In this document: positions 6,308-13,249 of the stretch, in pieces | Layout of the letters: every line of letters begins with the position of its first letter | How positions within the stretch are numbered: position 1 is the stretch's first letter | From: EX4484-217-1 sp964496035 | Lineage (GTDB): Archaea > Thermoproteota > Thermoprotei_A > EX4484-217-1 | Length of the DNA stretch: 16,841 nucleotides | Assembly (NCBI GenBank): GCA_964496035.1 | Contig: CAZBXI010000032.1 | Span: 1-16,841, forward strand | Direction of reading: 5' to 3' | Notes under the pieces: generated by a model | Databases searched by the model: none | Told to the model about the DNA's origin: nothing | Seen by the model: only the letters and a program-made list of their open reading frames with translations | Translations under genes and position numbers: made by a program

Positions 6308-7812
6308 TGAAAAACAAGGAAGCAATAACAATAATAGCTAATAAAGCTAACATAAACAACCTAACATACTACGAGGAACTGCACGTAGTTAAGAAGTTCA
6401 ATATTCCATCAATAAAGTTTTTTAAGAAACATAACAAGCTGAAGATTGAAATAAGAGTTGGTCTTCCCTTACTAAACCTAGACATAGCCCATGGAATTTA
6501 TTGCACAACTCTAGCGTTAAGGTTCTTAACAGACTATGAAGTAATAAAAAATCCTCGTGAAGCAGCAAAGTTAGAGACAAAATCCGTAATACATATCACT
6601 AAGAGCCTTACTCAAAGGCTAATTTCAGAACTAGGTTTTTTCGCAAAAAACATCCTAATATCTCCTAACTACTATATCTACGAAATATGTTCTTTCCATA
6701 AAGCACTCTTTGACATATTGGATCCTCTAGTTTTAGCTGTAACTATGAACCTGAATGAGTACAAGGGGATTATTGCTGAGAAAATACTACGGCATAGTAA
6801 AATACTAGAGAGACATGGTATAATAAAGTATCTACCGAACATGCTAATGTTTACACCTACAGAGGAATTACTTCACAGAGTTCTAAGTAAAGACACACTT
6901 AGACATGTAAGAGCTTACCTATATGAAGTAGCTTTGCCGTACATGGGCTTTGCGCTGAAAACAAGGCAAGCATTAACATCGTTAACACTGGGTTCTCTAA
7001 GTATATTACGTAGGAAAATAACATATCCTAACCCATACTCTGAAATATATTTTAAAGTAAACGATAAATTATTAAAACTTCATGAAACATTGAAAAACGT
7101 TAAGGTTATTAAAGATCTTGGAGGTGTTGTTAATTACACTGTTTTAGCGGAGTATAGGGAGAATGGTGTAAAAACAGTTGTTATGAAAAAGTATAGAGAT
7201 TGGAAAGCTGTTAAATGGGTGCCGACCACATTATGGATAGCAGGTTTCGTGGACTTTACACCTATACCAAGTGAGCGTTTACTAAGAGAAGTTCGAGCAC
7301 TATTAACATTGTCAAAGTACGGTTTTAAAGTACCTCACATATATGCTGTAGACTGGATAAATAAGGTATTAGTAAGAGAGTATGTTGAAGGCTTGCCGTT
7401 AAGCGATATAATTAAGGAAATAAAAAGAACGTATGAAATATCATATAAGGCGGGTGAGCTTCTAGCTAAAATGCATTCTAAAAACATAATATTCGGCGAT
7501 AGTAGACCCTCAAATATAGTCTATTCAAATGGCATCTTAGTACCCGTGGATCTTGAGCAATCTTCAACGACGATATCTGCAGGCTGGGACATTATTGAGT
7601 TCCTATCATTCCTATCTGTAGACTTACTTTTCAAAGTGAAAACAGTGTTGAAAGCCATTGAAAGCTTTACTGAAGGGTATTTATCAATACGTAAAGATAA
7701 AAGCATTTTTTACGACGCTTTCAAAGCAAAATATGTAAGAATACTACTACCTATATCCCCTATACTCCCCCTCATAGTGAGCCATGTGAAAAACATTATT
7801 GAGGCTAGATAG
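6307..7812 (+). CDS. Kinase-fold protein (Bud32/RIO/ABC1-like) with unresolved start
   Basis: The C-terminal half has protein-kinase-like motifs: KK before YRDWK (the ATP-lysine region), a catalytic loop FGDSRPSNI in place of HxDxxxxN, and VDLE in place of DFG. The catalytic Asp codon is at 7498, the Asn is five codons on, and the metal Asp codon is at 7549. This places it near the small Bud32/RIO/ABC1 kinases, but I cannot name the subfamily. The first conventional start in frame is TTG at 6718 (364 residues). The frame stays open and coding-like back to the stop at 6256, encoding segments such as KKFNIPSIKFFKKHNKLKIE. No ATG, GTG or TTG occurs there, so I extend to CTG 6307 provisionally (501 residues). 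A CTG start, or a lost base in the GGGG run at 6292-6295, could explain this. The next gene starts two bases after the stop. Confidence 0.65.
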   Translation: MKNKEAITIIANKANINNLTYYEELHVVKKFNIPSIKFFKKHNKLKIEIRVGLPLLNLDIAHGIYCTTLALRFLTDYEVIKNPREAAKLETKSVIHITKSLTQRLISELGFFAKNILISPNYYIYEICSFHKALFDILDPLVLAVTMNLNEYKGIIAEKILRHSKILERHGIIKYLPNMLMFTPTEELLHRVLSKDTLRHVRAYLYEVALPYMGFALKTRQALTSLTLGSLSILRRKITYPNPYSEIYFKVNDKLLKLHETLKNVKVIKDLGGVVNYTVLAEYRENGVKTVVMKKYRDWKAVKWVPTTLWIAGFVDFTPIPSERLLREVRALLTLSKYGFKVPHIYAVDWINKVLVREYVEGLPLSDIIKEIKRTYEISYKAGELLAKMHSKNIIFGDSRPSNIVYSNGILVPVDLEQSSTTISAGWDIIEFLSFLSVDLLFKVKTVLKAIESFTEGYLSIRKDKSIFYDAFKAKYVRILLPISPILPLIVSHVKNIIEAR

Positions 7813-7814
7813 CA

Positions 7815-8006
7815 ATGGTAGAACTTGAAATTGTAGAAAAATATGAACTCCTAGGTGAAACAAGATACAGAGTGAAAATTAAAAACACGAAAATAGTACT
7901 AAACGTATCTGCTGCAACGGATAAGGAAGCATTGAATAGAGCGAAGGAACTAATTAGGGAACTCAAACTCCACGAAGTTATAAATCAATACAAAGTTAAA
8001 GACTAA
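7815..8006 (+). CDS. Small protein of unknown function
   Basis: This 63-residue protein begins MVELEIVEKYELLGETRYRV and continues with KIKNTKIVLNVSAATDKEALNRAKELIRELKLHEVI. The pattern is two or three beta strands followed by an amphipathic helix and a short tail, suggesting a compact beta-alpha domain. No catalytic or metal-binding residues stand out. The ATG begins two bases after the kinase-fold gene stops, so the two are almost certainly co-transcribed and may work together. It is tail-to-tail with the radical SAM gene, 12 bases apart. I do not recognise the family. Confidence 0.65.
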   Translation: MVELEIVEKYELLGETRYRVKIKNTKIVLNVSAATDKEALNRAKELIRELKLHEVINQYKVKD

Positions 8007-8018
8007 AACAGTAAGTAA

Positions 8019-8879
8019 CTACTCAATAAAGATGTCGAAAAGTTCTCGAGGTATAGAACAACATGCTTCAATAACCTTAATACCATACTTCCTAATCATA
8101 AGCTTTGGCGGATTAACAATTCTACTAACAAGCTTTAATTTATAAACAAGAGGGTCTAAAATAAACTTCATAGACCATGGTCTCATACAGCCTAACGCTA
8201 TTTCGCTTCTAACTTTGAGATTGCCATAGTGTATTACGTTAATTATCTCAGTGACTGAAGGAGGTCTTACGTTTTCCATGTCAGTTCCCTTCGTAGGTAT
8301 AAATACGAGGAAAATTAAAATATATGGCTTAAATTGAGAAATCACATCAACTGCCTCATACTCCTTAACTACTTTACCATAATTTAGGCCTATAGGAACA
8401 TGGGGAGCGATATAAGGAGGCCCGTAGGCCTCGAGAATTTCAAAACTTTTAATGAAATCAGCGCTACCCTTGGATTTTAAATTCATTATCTCTTTTATCA
8501 CGTAATCATCTATTATTAATTCATAATCAACTATATCTACCCCTGCTTCCCTTAATTTTATAGCTAAACTCTTATCTACAAGCCCCGAATGGACACTTAT
8601 TACTAGGTTAAAGTCTCTTTTAATATCTTTAATCGCAGAGAGAAAAGGTTCTATAGGCAACCTTCCATCTAAGTTAAAACCACCGCTAATGAGAAGTCCT
8701 TTAGCTCCCCTCTTGGCTAAAAACTTAGCAGTATCATAAAGCTTTTTAGGTGTTAATGTAGGTTCCATGTTTCTTAAGTAATATCCTTTACAATATTTAC
8801 ATCCCAAAGGACATATGGGACCTGTTATGCTCACATCGGGAAATTTAAGCCCAGGTATAAACGCTAAAATATCCTCCAT
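8019..8879 (-). CDS. Radical SAM protein related to biotin/lipoyl synthase-type enzymes
   Basis: The protein has 286 residues. CPLGCKYC (C23, C27, C30) is the CX3CX2C motif that binds the [4Fe-4S] cluster and S-adenosylmethionine. SGGFN (about 65-69) is the expected GGE-like SAM-contact strand. Further Cys residues, C231 in LGCMRP and C273-C274 in EACCSIP, could ligate an auxiliary cluster or substrate. The overall look, a short TIM-barrel enzyme with a VSVHSGLVD strand, fits the archaeal biotin-synthase-like group (COG1856-type, from memory). Archaeal two-component lipoyl synthases (LipS1/LipS2) are also biotin-synthase-like, so a lipoyl role is possible but unproven. It is transcribed alone, divergent from glnA. 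Confidence 0.75.
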   Translation of the reverse strand: MEDILAFIPGLKFPDVSITGPICPLGCKYCKGYYLRNMEPTLTPKKLYDTAKFLAKRGAKGLLISGGFNLDGRLPIEPFLSAIKDIKRDFNLVISVHSGLVDKSLAIKLREAGVDIVDYELIIDDYVIKEIMNLKSKGSADFIKSFEILEAYGPPYIAPHVPIGLNYGKVVKEYEAVDVISQFKPYILIFLVFIPTKGTDMENVRPPSVTEIINVIHYGNLKVRSEIALGCMRPWSMKFILDPLVYKLKLVSRIVNPPKLMIRKYGIKVIEACCSIPRELFDIFIE

Positions 8880-9091
8880 AAGCTCATCTCAGCTATTTCT
8901 TACTGCACCATTACATACTTAACTATAGCTTTAATGTAAAATACTTTACCTTTCTATTTCAACCATAGGCTTCCTTCCTCTAAATAAACAACTTATTACT
9001 GGCAAGGTTCATGAAGCAATAGTCTATTTAAACATTTATTTTCATTGCATAAAATTATATTATGAATTTGTTCAAAATGTTTAGGGTTAAA

Positions 9092-9099
9092 TATAAAAT
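9092..9099 (+). promoter_or_regulatory. TATA box candidate for glnA
   Basis: TATAAAAT predicts a transcript start near 9119-9123 and a leader of about 20 nt. A second box, GTTTAAAT (9103-9110), would give a nearly leaderless transcript. The motif TAAAATACT occurs here (9094-9102) and again at 8937-8945, near the divergent gene. Confidence 0.4.
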
Positions 9100-9139
9100 A
9101 CTGTTTAAATCTAATGTCTTCTACTGTAGGTAAGTGTCT

Positions 9140-10528
9140 ATGAAATCAAGCGGAAGAACCATATCAATACCAGACTCTGTAAAATGGATAGAACTACATT
9201 TCACATCTATTACAGGAAAGTTACATAGGATAACGTGTTTAGCAGATAATTTCAAAGGAGAACATCAAGGTAAACTCGACGGTAGTTCCATTGAAGGGTT
9301 TAGCACTATAGATAAAAGCGACTTAATAGTAAAGGCTGATGAAAGTACCTTTGCGGTAATACCGTGGGATAAAGAAAGAGCCAGATTTATAGGGAAAGTA
9401 TATAGAGGATACGACCAAGGTAGATTAGAAAGAGATCCACGATATATTGCTGAAAGAGCCGAGAAATACCTTAAAAGTTTAGGCTATATCAGTTACTGGG
9501 GACCAGAAGTAGAATTCTTCATCTTCGATAAGGTTATAATTGATATGTCCAGACCCGAATATAAGCAAGCATATGAAATAGTAACTTGTGAATCGGCATT
9601 TTACAGCACTAACATACCATTTAGGGTCAAGGGAGGATATTATGTTCACGAACCTATGGATAAAATATTTAAGGTAAGACATGAAATAGCTAAGACCCTT
9701 ACAAAGTATTTTAACATACTTGTTGAAGCACATCATCACGAGGTAGCGGCTGCAGGACAATGCGAAATAGATTTCAAATACGATAACCTGGTACGAACAG
9801 CAGATAATGTTCAAACGCTAAAATATGTTGCTAGAAACATAGCTGCGAAATATAATATGGTAGTTACGTTCATGCCCAAACCCATATACGGCGATAACGG
9901 TTCGGGAATGCATGTACATGTAAGCTTATGGGATACTAAAGGTAGAAACTTATTCTATGATCCTAACGATGAATATGCTGAACTAAGCCAGCTAGGTAGA
10001 TACTTTATAGGTGGATTATTAGAACATGCTCGTTCGATTTCAGCTATAGTTTCACCAACAACTAATAGCTATAAACGACTAATGCCTGGCTTTGAAGCAC
10101 CAGTATACTTAACGTGGAGTAAAGGTAACAGAAGTGCTGCAATAAGAATACCCGTCTACCATAAAGGTTCGGAAGAACTTAAAAGAATAGAGTACAGGCC
10201 TCCCGACCCTTCAGCAAATCCATATTTAGCTTTCGCAGCCATATTAGCAGCCGGCTTAGATGGATTAAGAAGGAAGATAGACCCTGGAGACCCTGTGGAT
10301 AAGAATGTTTATCATTTAGCACCCAAGGAGAGAAAAGAACTAGGAATAGGAGAGCTACCAAGAACACTATGGGAGGCACTGGATGAACTTGAAAGCGACC
10401 ATTATTTTCTATATCCAATATTCACTAAGGAAATTATTGAAACTTACATTGAGATTAAGAGAAAAGAAGTCATAATGTTAGAAAGTTACCCTACACCTGT
10501 TGAATTCTACTATTACTTCAATGCGTAA
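9140..10528 (+). CDS. glnA: Glutamine synthetase, type I
   Basis: The enzyme makes glutamine from glutamate, ammonia and ATP and is the main ammonium-assimilation step. It has 462 residues from the ATG at 9140, chosen because AGGT (9128-9131) lies eight bases upstream; the GTG at 9134 is too close. In numbering from that GTG, motifs in order are the beta-grasp N-domain (20-85), GPEVEFFIFD (123-132), HHEVAAAGQCEID (201-213), NGSGMHVHVSLW (255-266), RLMPGFEAP (315-323), NRSAAIRIP (332-340) and EYRPPDPSANPYLA (353-366). I see no clear adenylylation-site tyrosine motif, as expected in archaea. It is monocistronic with a 260-nt divergent upstream region. Confidence 0.96.
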   Translation: MKSSGRTISIPDSVKWIELHFTSITGKLHRITCLADNFKGEHQGKLDGSSIEGFSTIDKSDLIVKADESTFAVIPWDKERARFIGKVYRGYDQGRLERDPRYIAERAEKYLKSLGYISYWGPEVEFFIFDKVIIDMSRPEYKQAYEIVTCESAFYSTNIPFRVKGGYYVHEPMDKIFKVRHEIAKTLTKYFNILVEAHHHEVAAAGQCEIDFKYDNLVRTADNVQTLKYVARNIAAKYNMVVTFMPKPIYGDNGSGMHVHVSLWDTKGRNLFYDPNDEYAELSQLGRYFIGGLLEHARSISAIVSPTTNSYKRLMPGFEAPVYLTWSKGNRSAAIRIPVYHKGSEELKRIEYRPPDPSANPYLAFAAILAAGLDGLRRKIDPGDPVDKNVYHLAPKERKELGIGELPRTLWEALDELESDHYFLYPIFTKEIIETYIEIKRKEVIMLESYPTPVEFYYYFNA

Positions 10529-10558
10529 TGGTATGCGAACAGACTTTAATAGGTACTT

Positions 10559-10566
10559 CTTAAATA
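10559..10566 (+). promoter_or_regulatory. TATA box for the MoaD-MoaE gene
   Basis: CTTAAATA lies 20-27 nt upstream of the ATG at 10586, and no ribosome binding site is seen between them. This geometry predicts a leaderless mRNA. Confidence 0.45.
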
Positions 10567-10585
10567 TTAAATTCATGAATAAGCA

Positions 10586-11299
10586 ATGAAGGTTAAGGTT
10601 AAGTTTTTTGCTATATTTAGAGACGTAGTAGGTAAGAAGGAGATAACATTAAGTTTTAGAAATGAACTCACAGTAGCTAAGTTACTTAAACACATAAGGA
10701 ACAGTTTTCCTGAAATAAATAGGTACATAGATGAGTACGAAATAGAACCTATAATAGTCCTAGTTAACGGTAAACCAGCTACAGAGAAAACTACGTTAAA
10801 TGATGGCGATGAGGTAGCGATATTTCCTCCAGCTGCAGGTGGTATCGGTGTAGGAAAAATAGTAAAGCATGATGTAAGCTTAGAAGCAATAATTAATGAT
10901 ATGAGAAGAAATAAGGATTTTGAGAAAGCAGGTGCAGTAGTAATTTTTATAGGCTTTGTAAAGGGTATCGTTGAAGGTAAAAAAGTCTACTCATTGTCCT
11001 ATGAAGCTTACGAACCCTATGCTACGAAAAAGTTGCAAGAAATAGCTGATGACGCGCTCAGGAGAGAAGGTGTCATAGACGTCAGAATATACCATAAGGT
11101 AATGAATCTAAAACCAAAGGAAACTACGGTATATATAGTAGTGGCTGCTACTAATAGGCAAATAGCTTTCGATGTTGCAAGAGATATTCTTGAAAGGGTT
11201 AAAAAAGAGGCCCCAATATGGAAGCTTGAAGTTAGGGATGATGGAGAATACTGGATAATCGGTGATGGAAAACGTATACCAAGACCCAAAAAGAGGTAA
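10586..11299 (+). CDS. MoaD-MoaE fusion (molybdopterin synthase, MoaX-like)
   Basis: The 237-residue protein fuses both molybdopterin synthase subunits. Residues 1-86 are a MoaD/ThiS ubiquitin-fold sulfur carrier ending in PPAAGG, with the Gly-Gly at 85-86. Residues 90-237 are MoaE, with YEAYEPYA (139-146), IYHKVMNLKPKET (168-180) and KKEAPIWKLEV (206-216), which includes the active-site lysines. The synthase inserts two sulfurs into cyclic pyranopterin monophosphate. Free MoaD needs an exposed C-terminal Gly for adenylation and thiocarboxylation, so this fusion must be cut after Gly86 or work by another route. Positions where bacterial MoaE has Arg appear here as Lys (FIGFVKG, HKV). The JAMM protease gene ends eight bases away, convergent. 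Confidence 0.92.
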   Translation: MKVKVKFFAIFRDVVGKKEITLSFRNELTVAKLLKHIRNSFPEINRYIDEYEIEPIIVLVNGKPATEKTTLNDGDEVAIFPPAAGGIGVGKIVKHDVSLEAIINDMRRNKDFEKAGAVVIFIGFVKGIVEGKKVYSLSYEAYEPYATKKLQEIADDALRREGVIDVRIYHKVMNLKPKETTVYIVVAATNRQIAFDVARDILERVKKEAPIWKLEVRDDGEYWIIGDGKRIPRPKKR

Positions 11300-11307
11300 G
11301 TCTCTAC

Positions 11308-11715
11308 TTAGTCTTTTAAGATAACCTGTATCTTCTCTAATCTTCCATTACTAAGTATATAGGCCTCATATTTTTTCGAATAAGAATTTACTATCAACCA
11401 AGGAATATTCCATAATCTCATATATTTTAAATCTGCCCTGGATGGCGTAGTGGAATTAGGGTGTGAATGAAAAATCCCTATTACTTCTAATGATTTTCTA
11501 TTAGCATACATCAAAGTATTATACATTTTAATAGGATCCATGTAGAATGCTTTTTCTTTGACTGTAGAGACATTATTTATGAACGCTACTTCTAAAACCT
11601 CCAGAATATTATTTTTTCTAGCGCCTAAAAGAAAACCGCAAATTTCATGGGTTCTTTTAGAGGTTTCACTTATTATTTTAACCAGATCTTTTTTCCTTAT
11701 TACTAGAACCTTCAT
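11308..11715 (-). CDS. JAMM/MPN+ metalloprotease
   Basis: This 135-residue protein is a single-domain JAB1/MPN/Mov34 zinc protease. The motif is complete: E24 in HEICGFLLG, and H83, H85, S92 and D95 in HSHPNSTTPSRAD. The spacing is HxHx6SxxD, one residue shorter than the usual HxHx7SxxD. Archaeal relatives (HvJAMM1, AfJAMM) cleave after the Gly-Gly of ubiquitin-like SAMP proteins, and bacterial Mec cleaves CysO-cysteine. The gene converges on a MoaD-MoaE fusion carrying an internal Gly-Gly, making that fusion an obvious candidate substrate. A 31-nt near-palindrome ends two bases before its ATG. No clear ribosome binding site is present. Confidence 0.9.
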   Translation of the reverse strand: MKVLVIRKKDLVKIISETSKRTHEICGFLLGARKNNILEVLEVAFINNVSTVKEKAFYMDPIKMYNTLMYANRKSLEVIGIFHSHPNSTTPSRADLKYMRLWNIPWLIVNSYSKKYEAYILSNGRLEKIQVILKD

Positions 11716-11717
11716 TG

Positions 11718-11748
11718 CCTATACACTATAGGCCTAATAGTGAATAGG
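11718..11748. repeat. 31-nt near-palindrome upstream of the JAMM gene
   Basis: The arms CCTATACACTAT (11718-11729) and ATAGTGAATAGG (11737-11748) pair at 11 of 12 positions around a 7-nt centre containing GGCC. It lies directly upstream of the JAMM start codon and overlaps its predicted transcript start, so it could be an operator or a 5' hairpin controlling translation. Confidence 0.6.
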
Positions 11749-11756
11749 TGCTTATT

Positions 11757-11768
11757 GTTTTTAAACTT
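11757..11768. promoter_or_regulatory. Shared TTTAAA core between JAMM and thrC
   Basis: The stretch around TTTTTAAAC contains a palindromic TTTAAA usable as a TATA box on both strands. On plus it predicts a start near 11785-11790 for thrC (ATG 11804). On minus it predicts a start near 11738, inside the palindrome, for the JAMM gene. Confidence 0.4.
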
Positions 11769-11803
11769 AAATTCTATATTTGTTTTCGTGGTGTTAGAGA
11801 TCT

Positions 11804-13045
11804 ATGGATAGCGTTGTTAAGGAAGATACGTATTTAAAATGCATTAAATGCGCTAAAGTATTTAAACCGGACATTTATCTTTACAAATGTCCTCAATGTG
11901 GTTCACTATTATCGATAGATTATGACCTATCACGTACTAATGTACGTTACTGGAGCGATTTTAAAGGAGAAGGTATGTGGAGATATAAGAAACTCTTACC
12001 AGTTAAAGAAGACTTTAGAGACATTGTGACACTTAATGAGGGTGGTACCCCTCTCATTAAAATAAGAACAATAAGTAGCGTTGAAGCTTACATTAAGTTT
12101 GAAGGTGCTAACCCTACCGGTAGCTTTAAAGATAGGGGTATGAGCCTAGCAATATCGCTAGCAAAAGCACATAACATATCAGCTGTTATCGCTGCTTCCA
12201 CAGGTAACACTGCCGCTTCCCTGGCTGCCTATGCAGGAAGAGCAGGGTTAAAGGCAATAGTTGTTGTTCCAAAGGGAAAGGTGGCTTTAGGAAAACTTTT
12301 TCAAGCAATACTTCATGGCGCATTAATTGTTGAAATAAGAGGAAATTTTGATGACGCGTTAAAAGTAGTAATGGAAACTACGGGGAGATATCCTAAACTG
12401 TATCCTTTAAATTCTTTCAACCCGTGGAGGCTAGAAGGACAGAAAACAATAGCTTTCGAAATAGCCGAAGGAGGCAATGTACCTGATTGGGTTATAGTAC
12501 CTGTAGGTAATGCTGGAAACATTTCAGCAATATGGAAAGGGTTTAAGGAGTTAAAGGCTTTAAGCCTTATTTCTAAACTTCCGAGAATGGTAGGGGTTCA
12601 AGCAGAGAGAGCGGCACCCTTAGCTGAAGCATTTGAAAGAGGGTTAGACACACCCATTTTCATAGACAACCCTGAAACCTTAGCCACAGCAATAAGAATA
12701 GGTAAACCTGTTAACTGGCCTAAAGCTATGAAAGCTGTAAAAGAGTCAAAGGGTCTCTTCATTAAAGTTTCTGATGATGAAATACTAAATGCTATGAAGT
12801 ATATTGCTAGAAAAGAAGGGATATGCAGCGAACCCGCTGGGGCAGCAAGTGTAGCCGGTCTCTTTAAACTACTATCTGAGAAAATAATAGATAAAGGAGA
12901 AAAGGTAGTATGCATTGTAACAGGACATGGCCTAAAAGACCCTAATATTAAACTAGACTACGTTAAAGTAACAGTAAGTGTAAATGAAGCTATAGCAAAA
13001 ATCGTTTCTCTAGCGGGAATTCATAGCCACAACGTGGACACTTAA
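11804..13045 (+). CDS. thrC: Threonine synthase (PLP-dependent) with N-terminal zinc ribbon
   Basis: This 413-residue enzyme converts O-phosphohomoserine to threonine. An N-terminal zinc ribbon uses C13, C16, C29 and C32 (CIKC...CPQC), as in archaeal and bacterial class II threonine synthases. The fold-II PLP lysine is K109 in TGSFKDRGM. The phosphate-binding/substrate loop is ASTGNTAAS (131-139). The glycine loop is VGNAGN, and TGHGLKDPN near the C-terminus is characteristic of ThrC. A related cysteine synthase cannot be excluded but these features favour ThrC. The ATG is supported by GGTG upstream. The last 56 bases overlap a small zinc-ribbon gene on the other strand. Confidence 0.92.
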   Translation: MDSVVKEDTYLKCIKCAKVFKPDIYLYKCPQCGSLLSIDYDLSRTNVRYWSDFKGEGMWRYKKLLPVKEDFRDIVTLNEGGTPLIKIRTISSVEAYIKFEGANPTGSFKDRGMSLAISLAKAHNISAVIAASTGNTAASLAAYAGRAGLKAIVVVPKGKVALGKLFQAILHGALIVEIRGNFDDALKVVMETTGRYPKLYPLNSFNPWRLEGQKTIAFEIAEGGNVPDWVIVPVGNAGNISAIWKGFKELKALSLISKLPRMVGVQAERAAPLAEAFERGLDTPIFIDNPETLATAIRIGKPVNWPKAMKAVKESKGLFIKVSDDEILNAMKYIARKEGICSEPAGAASVAGLFKLLSEKIIDKGEKVVCIVTGHGLKDPNIKLDYVKVTVSVNEAIAKIVSLAGIHSHNVDT

Positions 13046-13151
13046 CATAGCCGCAATCTCCGAATGTAGCATAGGGGCAACCTTGGCATGAAAATGCTCT
13101 GGAATACGATAAATCAAATCTGAATCCGCACTTAGGGCAGACAAGCACCAA
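12990..13151 (-). CDS. Small seven-cysteine zinc-ribbon protein (53 residues)
   Basis: The complement of 13151-12990 encodes MVLVCPKCGFRFDL, then SYSRAFSCQGCPYATFGDC, then GYVKCPRCGYEFPLEKRFLL. Seven cysteines fall at 5, 8, 22, 25, 33, 38 and 41: two CPxCG knuckles flanking a CxxC and a single Cys. One or two zinc or iron-sulfur sites are plausible. I recall similar short proteins ending in VKCPxCGYEFP from archaea, without a known function. The TTG start has AGGTG eight bases upstream; an in-frame TGA about 14 codons further upstream (near 13191) rules out a much longer form. It runs antiparallel over the last 56 bases of thrC. Dense CxxC spacing makes chance unlikely. Confidence 0.72.
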   Translation of the reverse strand: MVLVCPKCGFRFDLSYSRAFSCQGCPYATFGDCGYVKCPRCGYEFPLEKRFLL

Positions 13152-13249
13152 GTTTTCAACACCTACCGCTTTAACCAGGAGTATTCTTCAATCTCTCTTA
13201 CTAGGCATCTACGTTTTTACTTTTTCTGTGCAAGTTTATACAGCTTCTC

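Noticed and set aside
9030..9082. AAACATTT/AAATGTTT inverted repeat upstream of glnA as a nitrogen-regulator operator
   Set aside because: Eight AT-only-like bases 37 nt apart in very AT-rich DNA are expected by chance; kept out of the feature list.
9479..9814. Minus-strand frame of 111 codons inside glnA
   Set aside because: It lies wholly antisense to conserved glutamine synthetase motifs, has no ribosome binding site or recognisable domain, and is rich in Cys, Tyr and Phe as expected of an antisense shadow.
12598..12915. Minus-strand frame of 105 codons inside thrC
   Set aside because: It is antisense to the conserved C-terminal half of threonine synthase, with Ser/Ala-rich low-information translation and no start signals.
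13046..13249. Gap after thrC thought to be non-coding
   Set aside because: Half of it encodes the C-rich small protein on the minus strand; the remainder (13152-13249) shows nothing I can support.
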